64,000 nt of DNA from OLB6 sp964620125 (GCA_964620125.1 CAZUGQ010000015.1:1-64000); one strand, 5' to 3'. Shown: positions 54,623 to 63,507, counted from the first letter of the stretch. Notes: generated from the letters alone by a model not told the origin. Program-made: numbers and translations.

Positions 54623-55406
54623 ACGTCACCAGGGGGTTCGAAACGTCACGAACATACGGACGCATAACGTCACCTTCTTGTTGGCAGCTCTGATGTCTGC
54701 CATCACCACTCACAGCCAGCCTCTGTTTCCGGCATCCGTGTCGGGTGGCACCGCCCTCACTGCAATCGATGCCCTCCACTGCAGCACCCTTGCTCCTTCC
54801 ATGGCGGCAGTTACCATTGCACCAGCCCCCTACGGAATTGTTGCCTTAACACGGTGCATACTGGCCGTGCCTGCCTTGGATGGACTTCTCATTGTGGAAG
54901 GGGGCTCTGGCGGTGGGTGGACGGACGTAGGCATCCACGGGCTACATGGCTTTGGGGTTACCTCGGGGTTCGAGGTCGGCGTACAGGGAACGGCGCGGTG
55001 GACCACAGCCAGCAACTTCACTTCCAATTTCTCTGCTGGAGTGGCTCTGCAGGCTACCATTCACTTGGACAGCACATGGACGCTGGCCCTAGCCACCGAT
55101 GATGTTGTAAAGTTCAGCACTTGGAGCGGTCCACCCGATCGTGCGATTCGTGTTGGTGCTGGATGGTCCGGACCATGTGCCGTGACCGCCGATGTTCGAT
55201 TACAGCCACACAAGGGGATGAGTGTGTTGCTAGCTGCACGCATGCCTTTGGAGGAGGTATGTACGTTCCGTGCATCGTTGAGCACCGAACCCCTGGGTGT
55301 CCAAGCAGCCTTGCGCCTTGCCGTACCCAACGTGCTGCCGATAACGTTGTCTTTGACCAGCGTTCTGCACACAGGGTTTTCGGCCTCCATGATTGTGGAG
55401 TGGTGA
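54603..55406 (+). CDS. Exported protein, probable envelope beta-barrel component
   Basis: About 267 residues with an N-terminal export signal (NVTFLLAALMSAITTHS) and beta-rich, Gly/Ala/Thr-rich mature sequence (IAPAPYGIVALTRCILA, GVTSGFEVGVQGTARW, FSAGVALQATIHL, ending SASMIVEW with a terminal aromatic). Size and pattern suggest an outer-membrane protein, possibly PorV- or PorP-like, but no diagnostic motif is seen. It is divergent from porD and its TGA overlaps the ATG of the next gene (TGATG). The exact start is uncertain. Confidence 0.55.
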   Translation: MNNRSTIRHQGVRNVTNIRTHNVTFLLAALMSAITTHSQPLFPASVSGGTALTAIDALHCSTLAPSMAAVTIAPAPYGIVALTRCILAVPALDGLLIVEGGSGGGWTDVGIHGLHGFGVTSGFEVGVQGTARWTTASNFTSNFSAGVALQATIHLDSTWTLALATDDVVKFSTWSGPPDRAIRVGAGWSGPCAVTADVRLQPHKGMSVLLAARMPLEEVCTFRASLSTEPLGVQAALRLAVPNVLPITLSLTSVLHTGFSASMIVEW

Positions 55407-57217
55407 TGGACGTTTGCATTGCTCATACCCTGCCGGAACACCAGCGCACTGTTCGGTTCGGTGCAGTACTTCTTGTTGCGCTGTGCCTTTTGCAACAGCA
55501 GCACCTTGTGGCACAACTGGATGATGTTGCCGATGACTCCTATGCAACACCACAGTTCGATGCCATCGAGCGATTTCGGGAAGACCCTTTGTGTTTGCCA
55601 TGCATCACACCAACAGAGCTTACCATTATACCTGGATTCGGACGCACTACTGTATCAAGAATACTTAAGGCCGTGGAGGCAGGAGTGCCAACACTCGAGG
55701 CTATTGCCGATACAGCATGCCTGAGCATCGATCAGCGAGTGTTGCTATTACTGTGTACATCGCTGAATTGCTCATGTGCACCACGCCTACAGAATGTTCG
55801 CACCCGGATTCGTGGATCTGTCGCTGATGGTTCTATGCCTGATGTAACTGCACGAATTGATGTTGCAACGGACCTAGGAAGAACCGGTGCCGTGTTTCGG
55901 CGCAATGCTGCTGGCGATGTATCAGGTGGCTGGCTACTTCTTGATACACCATTAGCTTCCATTGCCCTTGGCGATGTGAGTGTAGGAAGTGGTCTCGGTC
56001 TGGTACAAGGGGGGGGTGGAGGATTCGGACGCACCATACTAGGTCGGCTTAGTGCTGCCGACGTTACACCAAGATTACGTCCGTGGACGAGCACGTATCG
56101 GGATGGCTCGCAGCGTGGCATTGGCATCATCCTGCATCCTACACTCAATTCGAGCTCAGCACACGTGCTAGGTTCCTGGTCTCGTACAGATGTAGGTACC
56201 CGCACTGAGCACCAGGCTAACGCCTCCTTGATGGCAACCATAGACGCGGTCACGGCTGGATTAACGATGCAGCATCTGGCCTACAACGGAAGAACCGAGA
56301 GCACTTCCATGCAAACCGTACCACAGTCGAACAGAACTCTTCTTTCAGCCGTGGCCGATTTTTCCGGACCTGTGCGGCAGCTTACAGCGGAATGTGCTAT
56401 TGATGACAGCATGCGGACGGCATTCACCATCGTGGGCAGCACTGTATTCCATGGCACACACCTTTTAGCGGGCGTGCGATGGGCACATCCTTCGATACGT
56501 AACCCGTATGCCTCGCCTGTGAGCTCGCTCAGCTCGCTTGGCAACGAAGCCGGTATCTGCCTAGGCTTACGGCTGCGAGGTACACAGCACTTGTATGTAG
56601 AAGGAATGGTTGACGTGCACAGCATCCTTAGTCGCAGCTACGGCCGACCCTTACCGTCATACGGTATGGACGTTGTGCTTGATGGACTGTTCAGGTTCAA
56701 TCGAACGATGGAGCTTTCCTGGAGGCTACGGTACGAGGCTGACGACGAAGGTTGGAAACCACCTGAATCCGCAGCCATCCTCCTGCAGCAGCGGCATCGA
56801 GCCACTACCAGAGCGCACATGGTGGCCCAGGTTGCGCCAACACTCCGACTTGCTGGCAGACTAGATATCCGCAATGTGTGGTATCAGTACCAAGCAGAAA
56901 ACGAGCTTGGGGTTGTGGCATATACTGACGTGATGTGGACGCCACATCATTCAATTCGATTTAGTGCAAGGGTTACGGCTTTCCAAGCCCCCTCCATCGA
57001 GAGTGCTGCCTATACCATGGAAACACCGCTTGTTGGGCTACCACGTACTGTAGCCGGAACAGGCAATGGCACACGACTCATGGCAACGTGTCGGTACACA
57101 CCTTCTTCGTGGTGTGCTGTGAGTGTAGCCTACACGGAGCAACAGCGCCGATACGAACCAACCATTCGCTGGGGCGCCCTGCAGGTGGAGCTGTTCTACG
57201 TGAACAATGCTCGGTAG
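55406..57217 (+). CDS. Helix-hairpin-helix protein with predicted outer-membrane barrel
   Basis: A 603-residue exported protein. A hydrophobic signal (FGAVLLVALCLLQQQHLVAQ) is followed at about 50-110 by a ComEA-like helix-hairpin-helix motif (ITPTELTIIPGFGRTTVSRILKAVEAG) and a Cys pair (LNCSCA). The remaining 480 residues have barrel-like alternation (GIGIILHPTLNSSSAHVLGSW, HLLAGVRWAHPS, LRLAGRLDIRNVWYQYQ). HhH motifs bind DNA without sequence preference, so an envelope DNA-binding role is conceivable. It is translationally coupled to the gene before it and overlaps the convergent amidohydrolase by 22 bases. Confidence 0.65.
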   Translation: MDVCIAHTLPEHQRTVRFGAVLLVALCLLQQQHLVAQLDDVADDSYATPQFDAIERFREDPLCLPCITPTELTIIPGFGRTTVSRILKAVEAGVPTLEAIADTACLSIDQRVLLLLCTSLNCSCAPRLQNVRTRIRGSVADGSMPDVTARIDVATDLGRTGAVFRRNAAGDVSGGWLLLDTPLASIALGDVSVGSGLGLVQGGGGGFGRTILGRLSAADVTPRLRPWTSTYRDGSQRGIGIILHPTLNSSSAHVLGSWSRTDVGTRTEHQANASLMATIDAVTAGLTMQHLAYNGRTESTSMQTVPQSNRTLLSAVADFSGPVRQLTAECAIDDSMRTAFTIVGSTVFHGTHLLAGVRWAHPSIRNPYASPVSSLSSLGNEAGICLGLRLRGTQHLYVEGMVDVHSILSRSYGRPLPSYGMDVVLDGLFRFNRTMELSWRLRYEADDEGWKPPESAAILLQQRHRATTRAHMVAQVAPTLRLAGRLDIRNVWYQYQAENELGVVAYTDVMWTPHHSIRFSARVTAFQAPSIESAAYTMETPLVGLPRTVAGTGNGTRLMATCRYTPSSWCAVSVAYTEQQRRYEPTIRWGALQVELFYVNNAR

Positions 57218-57939
57218 GCAGCAACCTCGTGCAAGAAGTGTTTGGCTATTGGCAATGAAAGCGGGTTCTCCCATTCCAGTCGTTCAGGGTGCCACTGCAC
57301 AGCCAGTAGAAACGGCTTACCGCCTAAGGCGGCATCGCCCCATTCAAAGGCCTCGATCATGCCATCAGGTGCGTAGGCCGACGGTGCAAACAGATTGCCC
57401 AGCCGTTCAACGCCTTGATGATGCGCACTGTTGATTGTGCCCTGAGTAACTCTGCAGATGCGAACGATAAGGCTACCCGGCTCTACATCAAGGTCATGCC
57501 GACTATCATTCTCACCCAAACGACGGTGTTCTATCGAAGTCTGCTGGTCATCAGCAGATACCGGCTGGAATTGCGTTGGAATGTCGGCAAAGAGCGTTCC
57601 CCCATAGGCAACGTTCAGTAGCTGTGCTCCCCTGCAAATTGCCAGCACGGGAATGTTCATCTCAATAGCAGATTTGGCAAGGGCAAACTCCTGTTCATCA
57701 CGCTCTACGTCGATACCCATGCAGAGACTGGCCTGCTCCGACTTGCCGTACCGGCCTGGCTCGATATCCGGACCTCCCGTGAGTACAAGGCCCGTTGCTG
57801 TAGACAGAGCTACCACCGCATCATCCGCCTTTACACCCGTGAGGTCTACAACCTCCACGTCTTCGTTCGCAGCCTTAAGCCACGCACCATACAACGCATA
57901 CTTTTCGCTGCCCGACGCTTTGCTGATGGCAATTTTCAT
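57196..57939 (-). CDS. Class I glutamine amidotransferase-like hydrolase (PuuD-like)
   Basis: A 247-residue peptidase C26 family enzyme. The nucleophile is in LAICRGAQLLNVAYGG, with VLTGGPDIEPGRYG before it and the HxE in VQWHPERLEW. Relatives hydrolyse gamma-glutamyl amides, for example gamma-glutamyl-GABA. The substrate here is not known. It is the last gene after lpxB-acyltransferase-lpxK, 5 bases from lpxK. Confidence 0.85.
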   Translation of the reverse strand: MKIAISKASGSEKYALYGAWLKAANEDVEVVDLTGVKADDAVVALSTATGLVLTGGPDIEPGRYGKSEQASLCMGIDVERDEQEFALAKSAIEMNIPVLAICRGAQLLNVAYGGTLFADIPTQFQPVSADDQQTSIEHRRLGENDSRHDLDVEPGSLIVRICRVTQGTINSAHHQGVERLGNLFAPSAYAPDGMIEAFEWGDAALGGKPFLLAVQWHPERLEWENPLSLPIAKHFLHEVAAYRALFT

Positions 57940-57944
57940 CTGAT

Positions 57945-58907
57945 TTACAGTGCCTCCAGGAGTTTACTGATTGAGTTTGTATTGGACGCCAGTTGTGCTT
58001 CGATTGGAAGCACAAAGAAAGAAACGCCTGCCCTTTCGAATAGCTCATGCGCATGCGGAAGTTTCACAACGTCCTTCTGTGTTGTAACCACTCCAGCCCG
58101 TGCACCACGGGCGCGGGCGATGACGTTTTCCACCTCCTGCTTGGTGTACCAGTGATGATCTGGATACTGCACCGAGTCAACCACAACTGCGCCACACGCT
58201 CTTGCACTCCTGATGAATCGCTCTGGGTTGGCAATACCACACATACACACAACCCTCTGCCCTTCCAGCTCGGGCATGGCTGCCATCATGCGCACACGTG
58301 CAACGATGGCGTCAGGCCTGCAGTAGCCTCGAACTTCTTCTTCAGAAACATCGTCCATTGCCAGCACAACCGATGCTCGCAGCAATGACTGTGTAGGCTC
58401 TCGAAGCCGACCGATAGGCAGCAACCGCTGATCGGAGAGTGTTGGTCTATCAACCAACACCACATCAACGTCACGATGCAAGGCTCGGTGTTGGAAACCA
58501 TCATCAACAACGATGATGTTGCACGGAAGGTGTCCCGCTGCATACACGGCACCCTCCGCCTTATACTCATGCACTACAACAGGCACACTTAAGACGTGCG
58601 CATGGAGATACGCTTCATCACCAGCGTCGCGCACACTCGATCGGATCCCTTTACCATCGTGTACCACAACCAGACCGCGAGAGGCACGGCGATACCCTCG
58701 AAGCACCACTGCCGGACGGTATCCAAGATCCTGAAGCAATCGCACAAACATTTGCACAACGGGCGTCTTCCCCGTACCGCCAACACTCAGGTTACCAACG
58801 GAGATCACTGGCCTAGTAACATGAACAACAGGCTTCTTGCCTAGGTCATACCCTTTGTTCCTCCTTTCCACCAGCGCGCCATATATGGCACTCATCCAGC
58901 CGATCAT
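57945..58907 (-). CDS. lpxK: Tetraacyldisaccharide 4'-kinase
   Basis: A 320-residue membrane-associated kinase. Walker A is ISVGNLSVGGTGKTPVV and the family motif IIVVDDGFQHRALHRDVD is present. It phosphorylates the 4' position of the lipid A disaccharide made by LpxB, encoded two genes upstream. It overlaps the acyltransferase gene by 4 bases. Confidence 0.94.
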   Translation of the reverse strand: MIGWMSAIYGALVERRNKGYDLGKKPVVHVTRPVISVGNLSVGGTGKTPVVQMFVRLLQDLGYRPAVVLRGYRRASRGLVVVHDGKGIRSSVRDAGDEAYLHAHVLSVPVVVHEYKAEGAVYAAGHLPCNIIVVDDGFQHRALHRDVDVVLVDRPTLSDQRLLPIGRLREPTQSLLRASVVLAMDDVSEEEVRGYCRPDAIVARVRMMAAMPELEGQRVVCMCGIANPERFIRSARACGAVVVDSVQYPDHHWYTKQEVENVIARARGARAGVVTTQKDVVKLPHAHELFERAGVSFFVLPIEAQLASNTNSISKLLEAL

Positions 58908-59521
58908 GATCCCTCCCGAGAACCCCTGACTGCCGGACCAAGCAGGGATTGCAGTTGTTCCACCATGGTGGTGATCTGCTCCCTACTGCTGTCCTTCGGG
59001 ACAATAAGTGGCTCACTTACGTGAACGTCAATTCGTGAAAACGGCAACGGCACCGCAAAAGCATCCCACGATCTCCGGAATCTTGTGCACCATTGAATGT
59101 GTACCACTACGGCATACACTGGCACACCTGCACGATGAGCTGCAACAACCGCTCCCGGCTTACACACACCAGCTGGACCGCGCGGACCATCCGGCGTAAC
59201 CAGGACAACGCCTTGCTTAGCCCCCTTCACTAACTCTTCCAATGCTTCCGACCCACCGTGTGATGATGAACCGCGCACAACGCTGTATCCCCATGCTTCG
59301 AGCAGCGCTGCCAGATACGAACCATCCTTACTTTTACTCACAATGGCAGTTGGGGGGGGGATTGATGTACGTCTGCGGAACACGTACCACACAGGCAACA
59401 TGATGCCATGCCAGAACGCAACAACACATGGGTGATTTGGCAGGGGGCTTTGGCAACGTATTCGCCACGTGGATGCCCACAGTCGTACCACCATCACCCC
59501 AATACGACTTGCTACACTCAT
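58904..59521 (-). CDS. Lysophospholipid/lipid A-type acyltransferase (DUF374)
   Basis: A protein of about 205 residues with the DUF374 acyltransferase motifs: VVAFWHGIMLPVWYVF (HX4-type His), VSKSKDGSYLAALLEAWGYSVVRGSS and LVTPDGPRGPAGVCKPG. Such proteins add acyl chains in lipid A or core pathways, and the place between lpxB and lpxK supports a lipid A role. The ATG at 59521 follows the lpxB stop by 10 bases; an ATG at 59551 would overlap lpxB. Confidence 0.82.
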   Translation of the reverse strand: MSVASRIGVMVVRLWASTWRIRCQSPLPNHPCVVAFWHGIMLPVWYVFRRRTSIPPPTAIVSKSKDGSYLAALLEAWGYSVVRGSSSHGGSEALEELVKGAKQGVVLVTPDGPRGPAGVCKPGAVVAAHRAGVPVYAVVVHIQWCTRFRRSWDAFAVPLPFSRIDVHVSEPLIVPKDSSREQITTMVEQLQSLLGPAVRGSREGS

Positions 59522-59531
59522 ATTGAGTAGA

Positions 59532-60644
59532 TCATGATCTTGAACGTGCATATCTGTCTGCGATGACCTCTGCAGCACGATCTGCCGGCAGCGGCAAATC
59601 AGGCAGCATACCCAACAGCTCTCTAACCTGGTTAGATGCCTCTGCAAGCTCACGTCGGCGTTCTTCATTCATAAGCAGATCTGCAGCCTCCGCCACAAGT
59701 GCACGTGCCGTTGCCTGATGCTGCAAATACTCATGAACAACGGTGCGATCGAGGAGTACGTTCATCATGGTTACGTGACGAAGCGTTATCACACGCTTGG
59801 CGATGGCGTAGTTCAGCGATGATGTTCGGTAGAATGTTGCAAACGGTACACCAAACAGTGCAGCTTCCAACGTGGAAGTTCCTGCCTTGATGAGGCCGGC
59901 ACTACTGGAAAGCAATGCCTGATGAGCATCGGCAACAATCGTGGCTCCACACTCCTCCAGTGGAGCAAGGTCACTACGAGAAAGGGAGCGTGCCTGCGGA
60001 ACACGGATGTCGACTGCCGATTGCATCACCTGAGGTAATCTCTGCATCACATCGCGGAGAAGGGGTACATGAGCTCGTAATTCCTGACGGCGCGAACCAG
60101 GCATGAGCACCAACGTGTTTGGTTGTGGAGACGCTGCCGCCTGAACTACGTCAACATGCATAGGGTGCCCAACCCACACTGCACGTATCCCCACGTTCCG
60201 AAAAAACTGCTCCTCGAAAGGAAATACCACCAGCAGCACATCCACAACCTCTGCCAAGTGGCGTGCCCTGTTCTTTCCCCATGCCCAAAGCTGAGGAGCT
60301 ATGTACCATGCAACGGGAATTCTTCTGGCCTTGGCGGCTGCAGCCACTCGAAGGTTGAAGCCCGGGTAGTCAACCGGAAGAAAAAGGTCGGGCTTACGAC
60401 TGTCCAGCAACGCAACCGTTCGCGTGATGAGGTTCCGAAAGTACCCAATACGTTTACCCACTTCCCAGAAGCCCGATACCGCCAGATCTCGCAGATGTGC
60501 GATAGAGCGCAGGCCTTCCATTTCCATGGACGGCCCACCAAAACCTTCGAACACAACCTCCGGCACTCTTCTGCGCAGTGCCGCCATTAGGCGTGCAGCG
60601 TGGCGGTCGGCAGAAGGATCGCCCGCCGTGATCAGAATGCGCAT
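59532..60644 (-). CDS. lpxB: Lipid-A-disaccharide synthase
   Basis: A 370-residue glycosyltransferase joining UDP-2,3-diacylglucosamine and lipid X. It shows ITAGDPSADRHAARLM, FEGFGGPSMEMEGLRSI, DLFLPVDYPGFNLRVA, PVAWYIAPQLWAWGKNRA and VWVGHPMHVDV. Length is normal. It is the first gene of the lipid A operon. Confidence 0.95.
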   Translation of the reverse strand: MRILITAGDPSADRHAARLMAALRRRVPEVVFEGFGGPSMEMEGLRSIAHLRDLAVSGFWEVGKRIGYFRNLITRTVALLDSRKPDLFLPVDYPGFNLRVAAAAKARRIPVAWYIAPQLWAWGKNRARHLAEVVDVLLVVFPFEEQFFRNVGIRAVWVGHPMHVDVVQAAASPQPNTLVLMPGSRRQELRAHVPLLRDVMQRLPQVMQSAVDIRVPQARSLSRSDLAPLEECGATIVADAHQALLSSSAGLIKAGTSTLEAALFGVPFATFYRTSSLNYAIAKRVITLRHVTMMNVLLDRTVVHEYLQHQATARALVAEAADLLMNEERRRELAEASNQVRELLGMLPDLPLPADRAAEVIADRYARSRS

Positions 60645-60697
60645 GGTGCAAATCTGGCTATATTGGTGCCATTCTGAACAAAACTGTGGAGCCTAGA

Positions 60698-61396
60698 ATG
60701 CTTCGAACGCTGTTAATCATCGTTCTTGCAATACTGATAGCCATTCCTTCGATTGCTGGGCCTACCATTCGGGTAGTACCTCGCATCAAGTCGGTTGACG
60801 TCGACGGTCAAACCGAAGTCAGCGTCAAGCGCATGCCCGAGGGTGGCCTCTTCGTACTTACGGTGAACAAAGGTCAGGACGTGCGTCACTACGACATTCA
60901 GTGGTATCGCAATGGTGAACCCCTTGTTGGCGAAGTAGGTCAGGAGCTGCGGTACCCCATTGCCAGCAAGGATTTGGAAGGCACGTACTCCGTAAAGATG
61001 TCCAGCCCCTGTGCAACCGTTATGAGCAAGCCCATGCAGGTGATCATCGAGCCTCGAACCTTCCAGTTGAACACGGAGATGGGAGGGGGCGATGGCGTTG
61101 CGGGGCGCACCCATGAGACGGAAGCGGCCGAGATCGTTTTGCATGACTGCAAGCCCAACCCAGTGACTGACCGCACGCTCATTTCCTTCGAAACAACAAC
61201 TTCGGTTCCTGTTGTTCTCAAGGTTGTGGATTTGAATGGCAATGTGATTGCCACGTTGGTGAACGACGTCGTGTCGGCCGGGAACCACAGCGTAGAGTTC
61301 AACACTCGCGAGCACAATATGGCCAGTGAGCTGTACTACTACGTTCTAAGTGCACCGGGCTTCACTGCTACTAGGCCGTTGATGTTGGTGAAGTAA
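60698..61396 (+). CDS. Secreted protein with Ig-like and type IX sorting domains
   Basis: A 232-residue exported protein. It has a signal peptide (LRTLLIIVLAILIAIPSIAG) and one Ig-like domain at about 30-125 (GLFVLTVNKGQDVRHYDIQWYRNGEPLVG, a typical W core and EGTYSVKMSS). The C-terminal type A sorting domain has CKPNPVTDRTLISF, LKVVDLNGNVIATL and a terminal beta pair. It should pass through the type IX system to the surface. The role is unknown. The ATG at 60698 is favoured over a GTG four codons before. Confidence 0.85.
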   Translation: MLRTLLIIVLAILIAIPSIAGPTIRVVPRIKSVDVDGQTEVSVKRMPEGGLFVLTVNKGQDVRHYDIQWYRNGEPLVGEVGQELRYPIASKDLEGTYSVKMSSPCATVMSKPMQVIIEPRTFQLNTEMGGGDGVAGRTHETEAAEIVLHDCKPNPVTDRTLISFETTTSVPVVLKVVDLNGNVIATLVNDVVSAGNHSVEFNTREHNMASELYYYVLSAPGFTATRPLMLVK

Positions 61397-61438
61397 CACG
61401 ACATAAACACCCATCACGACATTCCACCAACCACACGT

Positions 61439-62424
61439 ATGAGCTCGTTAACGACCATCACTGGCGATGACGAGGTGTGTTTTGTGGGAGAGCATGTACA
61501 GGGAGCCCACCGACGTACGCGCAGGTCGATTGTACTCCCATGGAGCAAGGCCGGTGTGATCGGCGGAGATTCCTCTTTGGTAGATCCCGCTTGTTATCGC
61601 AAGGGCACATACCGTTCGGTTGTTATCGGATTGTTGTGTGCGGTGATCCTCGTTTCTGGATGTGCGCAGGAATCGGACACTCCGCCTGTTGATCCTGAAC
61701 GTCCACTATCCATCCGTGATAGCATTGTGTTGGAGCGACCTCATGGATGCAAGGGGTTGGTTGACGAGTGTGGAGGTGTGGAGATCACCTTTCCAGTTTT
61801 CGGAGATGGCGAAGGCAACACTGCTCTTGTGTTAAACCGTGCCATACGTGCATTCTTCGTCGATCAGATTGGTGGCAGTGCCGAGTCAAAGGGTACACCA
61901 GGCGAACCTGATTCGTTGTTACATCCACCAAGCATCATTGATGCCGCTCGGTTGCTCCTTGCCGACTTTGCCGAGTTTCAGGAGCAGTTTCCGATGAGTT
62001 CTCAGGTGTGGACCGTACAGGGCTCGGCCAGTGTAGTGGCGCGCGACACCATCACATGTGTGCGCATGGACGCCTTCGTTTACCTAGGGGGTGCACATCC
62101 CAACTCTACAACCTCGTTTGTAACCGTGCACAACAGATCTGGCCGGATACTTACATACAAAGACGTTGTGAAGAACGTTGATGAATTGATCGACGCAGCC
62201 GAAGCCGCGTGTCGTCNNNNNNNNNNTACGAGATGTCGCCCAACGACGACTATGGATCCCTTGGTTTCTGGTTTCCGAACAACACCTTTGCCTTACCCGA
62301 AAACATCGGCTTCACGCCAGACAGCCTGATACTGTACTACAACGCTTTTGAGATTGCCCCCTACGCTATGGGACCAACCGAGATCAAGCTGTCGAGGAAG
62401 GTTGGGGCGGGGCGTGGGAAGTAG
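61439..62424 (+). CDS. DUF3298 (RsiV-like) lipoprotein, interrupted by the scaffold gap
   Basis: The left part has an internal lipoprotein signal (VVIGLLCAVILVSGC) and EITFPVFGDGEGNTALVLNRAI, then the DUF4163/DUF3298 motif YLGGAHPNSTTSFVTVHNRSGRILTYKDV. The right part, in another frame after the Ns, is the matching C-terminus (FALPENIGFTPDSLILYYNAFEIAPYAMGP). The frame change comes from the gap of unknown length, not a mutation. The family binds or senses cell-wall or lysozyme-related ligands in Bacillus RsiV; here the role is open. The N-terminal start is uncertain. Confidence 0.75.
62217..62226. other. Assembly gap (10 Ns)
   Basis: Ten unknown bases inside the DUF3298 gene. The coding frame differs on the two sides, so the true gap length is not 10 modulo 3 or some flanking bases are wrong. 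Confidence 0.98.
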
Positions 62425-62443
62425 GGCTGCGGGGTAGGGTGAC

Positions 62444-62505
62444 GTACCGGGACAAGAGGTGTCCCGGTACTGGTAGCGGTACCGGGACACCTCTTGTCCC
62501 GGTAC
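62444..62505. repeat. Nested palindrome with perfect 27-bp arms
   Basis: Arms at 62444-62470 and 62479-62505 are exact reverse complements with an 8-base spacer. Each arm is itself a palindrome: GTACCGGGACA and TGTCCCGGTAC around AGAGG or its complement. It starts 19 bases after the DUF3298 stop. It could act as a terminator, a REP-like element or a cruciform site. Confidence 0.9.
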
Positions 62506-62527
62506 CTGTCATCCCGATTTCCCAAAA

Positions 62528-62562
62528 AAGAATAACCCCATGTCATCCATGGGGTTATTCTT
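62528..62562 (-). terminator. Intrinsic terminator of tRNA-Asn
   Basis: Perfect 15-base arms (AAGAATAACCCCATG and complement) with a 5-base loop begin two bases after the tRNA 3' end. On the minus strand the stem runs into a TTTTTT tract at its 3' end. Confidence 0.9.
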
Positions 62563-62564
62563 CG

Positions 62565-62638
62565 CTCCGCAGCAGGGACTTGAACCCCGGACCCTCTGAT
62601 TAACAGTCAGATGCTCTAACCAGCTGAGCTACTGCGGA
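62565..62638 (-). tRNA. tRNA-Asn (anticodon GTT)
   Basis: A 74-base cloverleaf on the minus strand. The acceptor stem is TCCGCAG paired with CTGCGGA, with discriminator G. The D arm is AGCTCAGCTGGTTAGAGC, the anticodon loop CTGTTAA has GTT at 62604-62602, and the T loop is GGTTCAAGTCC. The CCA end is not encoded. A strong terminator follows directly. Confidence 0.97.
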
Positions 62639-62778
62639 ATTTGAAGGGCGAAAATACGAAGATTCCGCACTCCTCCTACGGTCCTCCACTCTCCTGTTCT
62701 ACACTCCTACACATTAGTTTTCGCCTACGTCCTGCCACACCGCTACCGAATCACAAGCCCAATTCTAATTGCCCCGCT

Positions 62779-63507
62779 GTGCTCTCCACAGAAGCTGTTG
62801 TTCTGCATAGCCGACGCTACGGCGATACATCGCGTATCGTGGTGCTGTTCACCGCTAGCCTAGGTAAGATGAACGTGCTTGCCAAAGGGGCACGTACCCC
62901 CAAAAGCAGCTTCGGCAGCGCCCTTGAACCGCTCTCAATCGCTCACGTCCACGTATACCATCGGCCTCAGCGCGACCTTCACACTATCGGTAAGGCCGAG
63001 CTCATTCACTCCTGGAAGTCGCTCACATCCTCCCTTGAACACCTGGAAGCAGCTCTGGCAGTGTGCCGCACGGTAATGAAATCGGTGCCTGCCGAAGTGC
63101 ATGCACCAGATGTGTACAAGGTTCTGAAAGGGGCTTTGCTTTCGCTGGATACAACCGATCCCTCGTTTGCCTATCAACGAGGTGTGTACGCTCGCCTGCA
63201 ACTAGCAGATGTACTTGGCTTTGGAGCTCGGTTTGCAGCACATGCGGTTTCACCCTCCACACCGATGGACACAACTCCCCCTCCCACCCACGAATCACAC
63301 ACTACATACACGGCCAACTCAGCATCATACCTATACATCAGTCTAGAAGATGGTTTGCCTACACAGTCCGGTGGCTACCAACTGAGTCGCTCGGCATACA
63401 ACCTTCTTGCCCAAGCCCCCTACGGCTTAACGGTTCCAGCACAGGATAAGGTTGAGGTGGAAGCCTTTCTGGCACACTACTTCGCAGAACATCTAGGAAG
63501 AGGATGA
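62779..63507 (+). CDS. recO: DNA repair protein RecO
   Basis: A protein of about 242 residues. It opens with the OB fold (LSTEAVVLHSRRYGDTSRIVVLFTASLGKMNVLAKGARTP), then LEPLSIAHVHVYHRPQRDLHTIGKAELIHSW and a helical domain. RecO anneals DNA and, with RecF and RecR, loads RecA. The CxxC zinc motif found in some RecO proteins is not seen. The start is placed at GTG 62779 by homology; the frame is open further back to the tRNA promoter. Confidence 0.85.
   Translation: MLSTEAVVLHSRRYGDTSRIVVLFTASLGKMNVLAKGARTPKSSFGSALEPLSIAHVHVYHRPQRDLHTIGKAELIHSWKSLTSSLEHLEAALAVCRTVMKSVPAEVHAPDVYKVLKGALLSLDTTDPSFAYQRGVYARLQLADVLGFGARFAAHAVSPSTPMDTTPPPTHESHTTYTANSASYLYISLEDGLPTQSGGYQLSRSAYNLLAQAPYGLTVPAQDKVEVEAFLAHYFAEHLGRG

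Larger units (their letters stand above)
1307..63421. repeat. Dispersed over-represented octamer AGGGGGCT (extended GNAGGGGGCT)
   Basis: Plus-strand copies start at 7814, 9473, 12460, 19305, 25608, 26788, 30571, 37120, 39786, 48374, 52575, 54899 and 59442. Reverse copies start at 1307, 2667, 14363, 19661, 28967, 32629, 35164, 39526, 45774, 47956, 53483, 54824, 56986, 59219 and 63414. With about 53% G+C, 2-3 copies would be expected. In all but the copy at 28967 a G stands two bases before the A. Copies fall in all codon phases and in sense and antisense direction of genes, so the protein sequence does not explain them. Confidence 0.9.

Noticed and set aside
61439..62424. Frameshifted pseudogene at the DUF3298 locus
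   Set aside because: The frame change coincides with the run of Ns, so unknown gap length explains it.
1307..63421. Octamer as a KOPS- or Chi-type polar signal
   Set aside because: Strand counts are 13 and 15 with no clear switch across the window, so polarity typical of KOPS is missing. Kept as unexplained.
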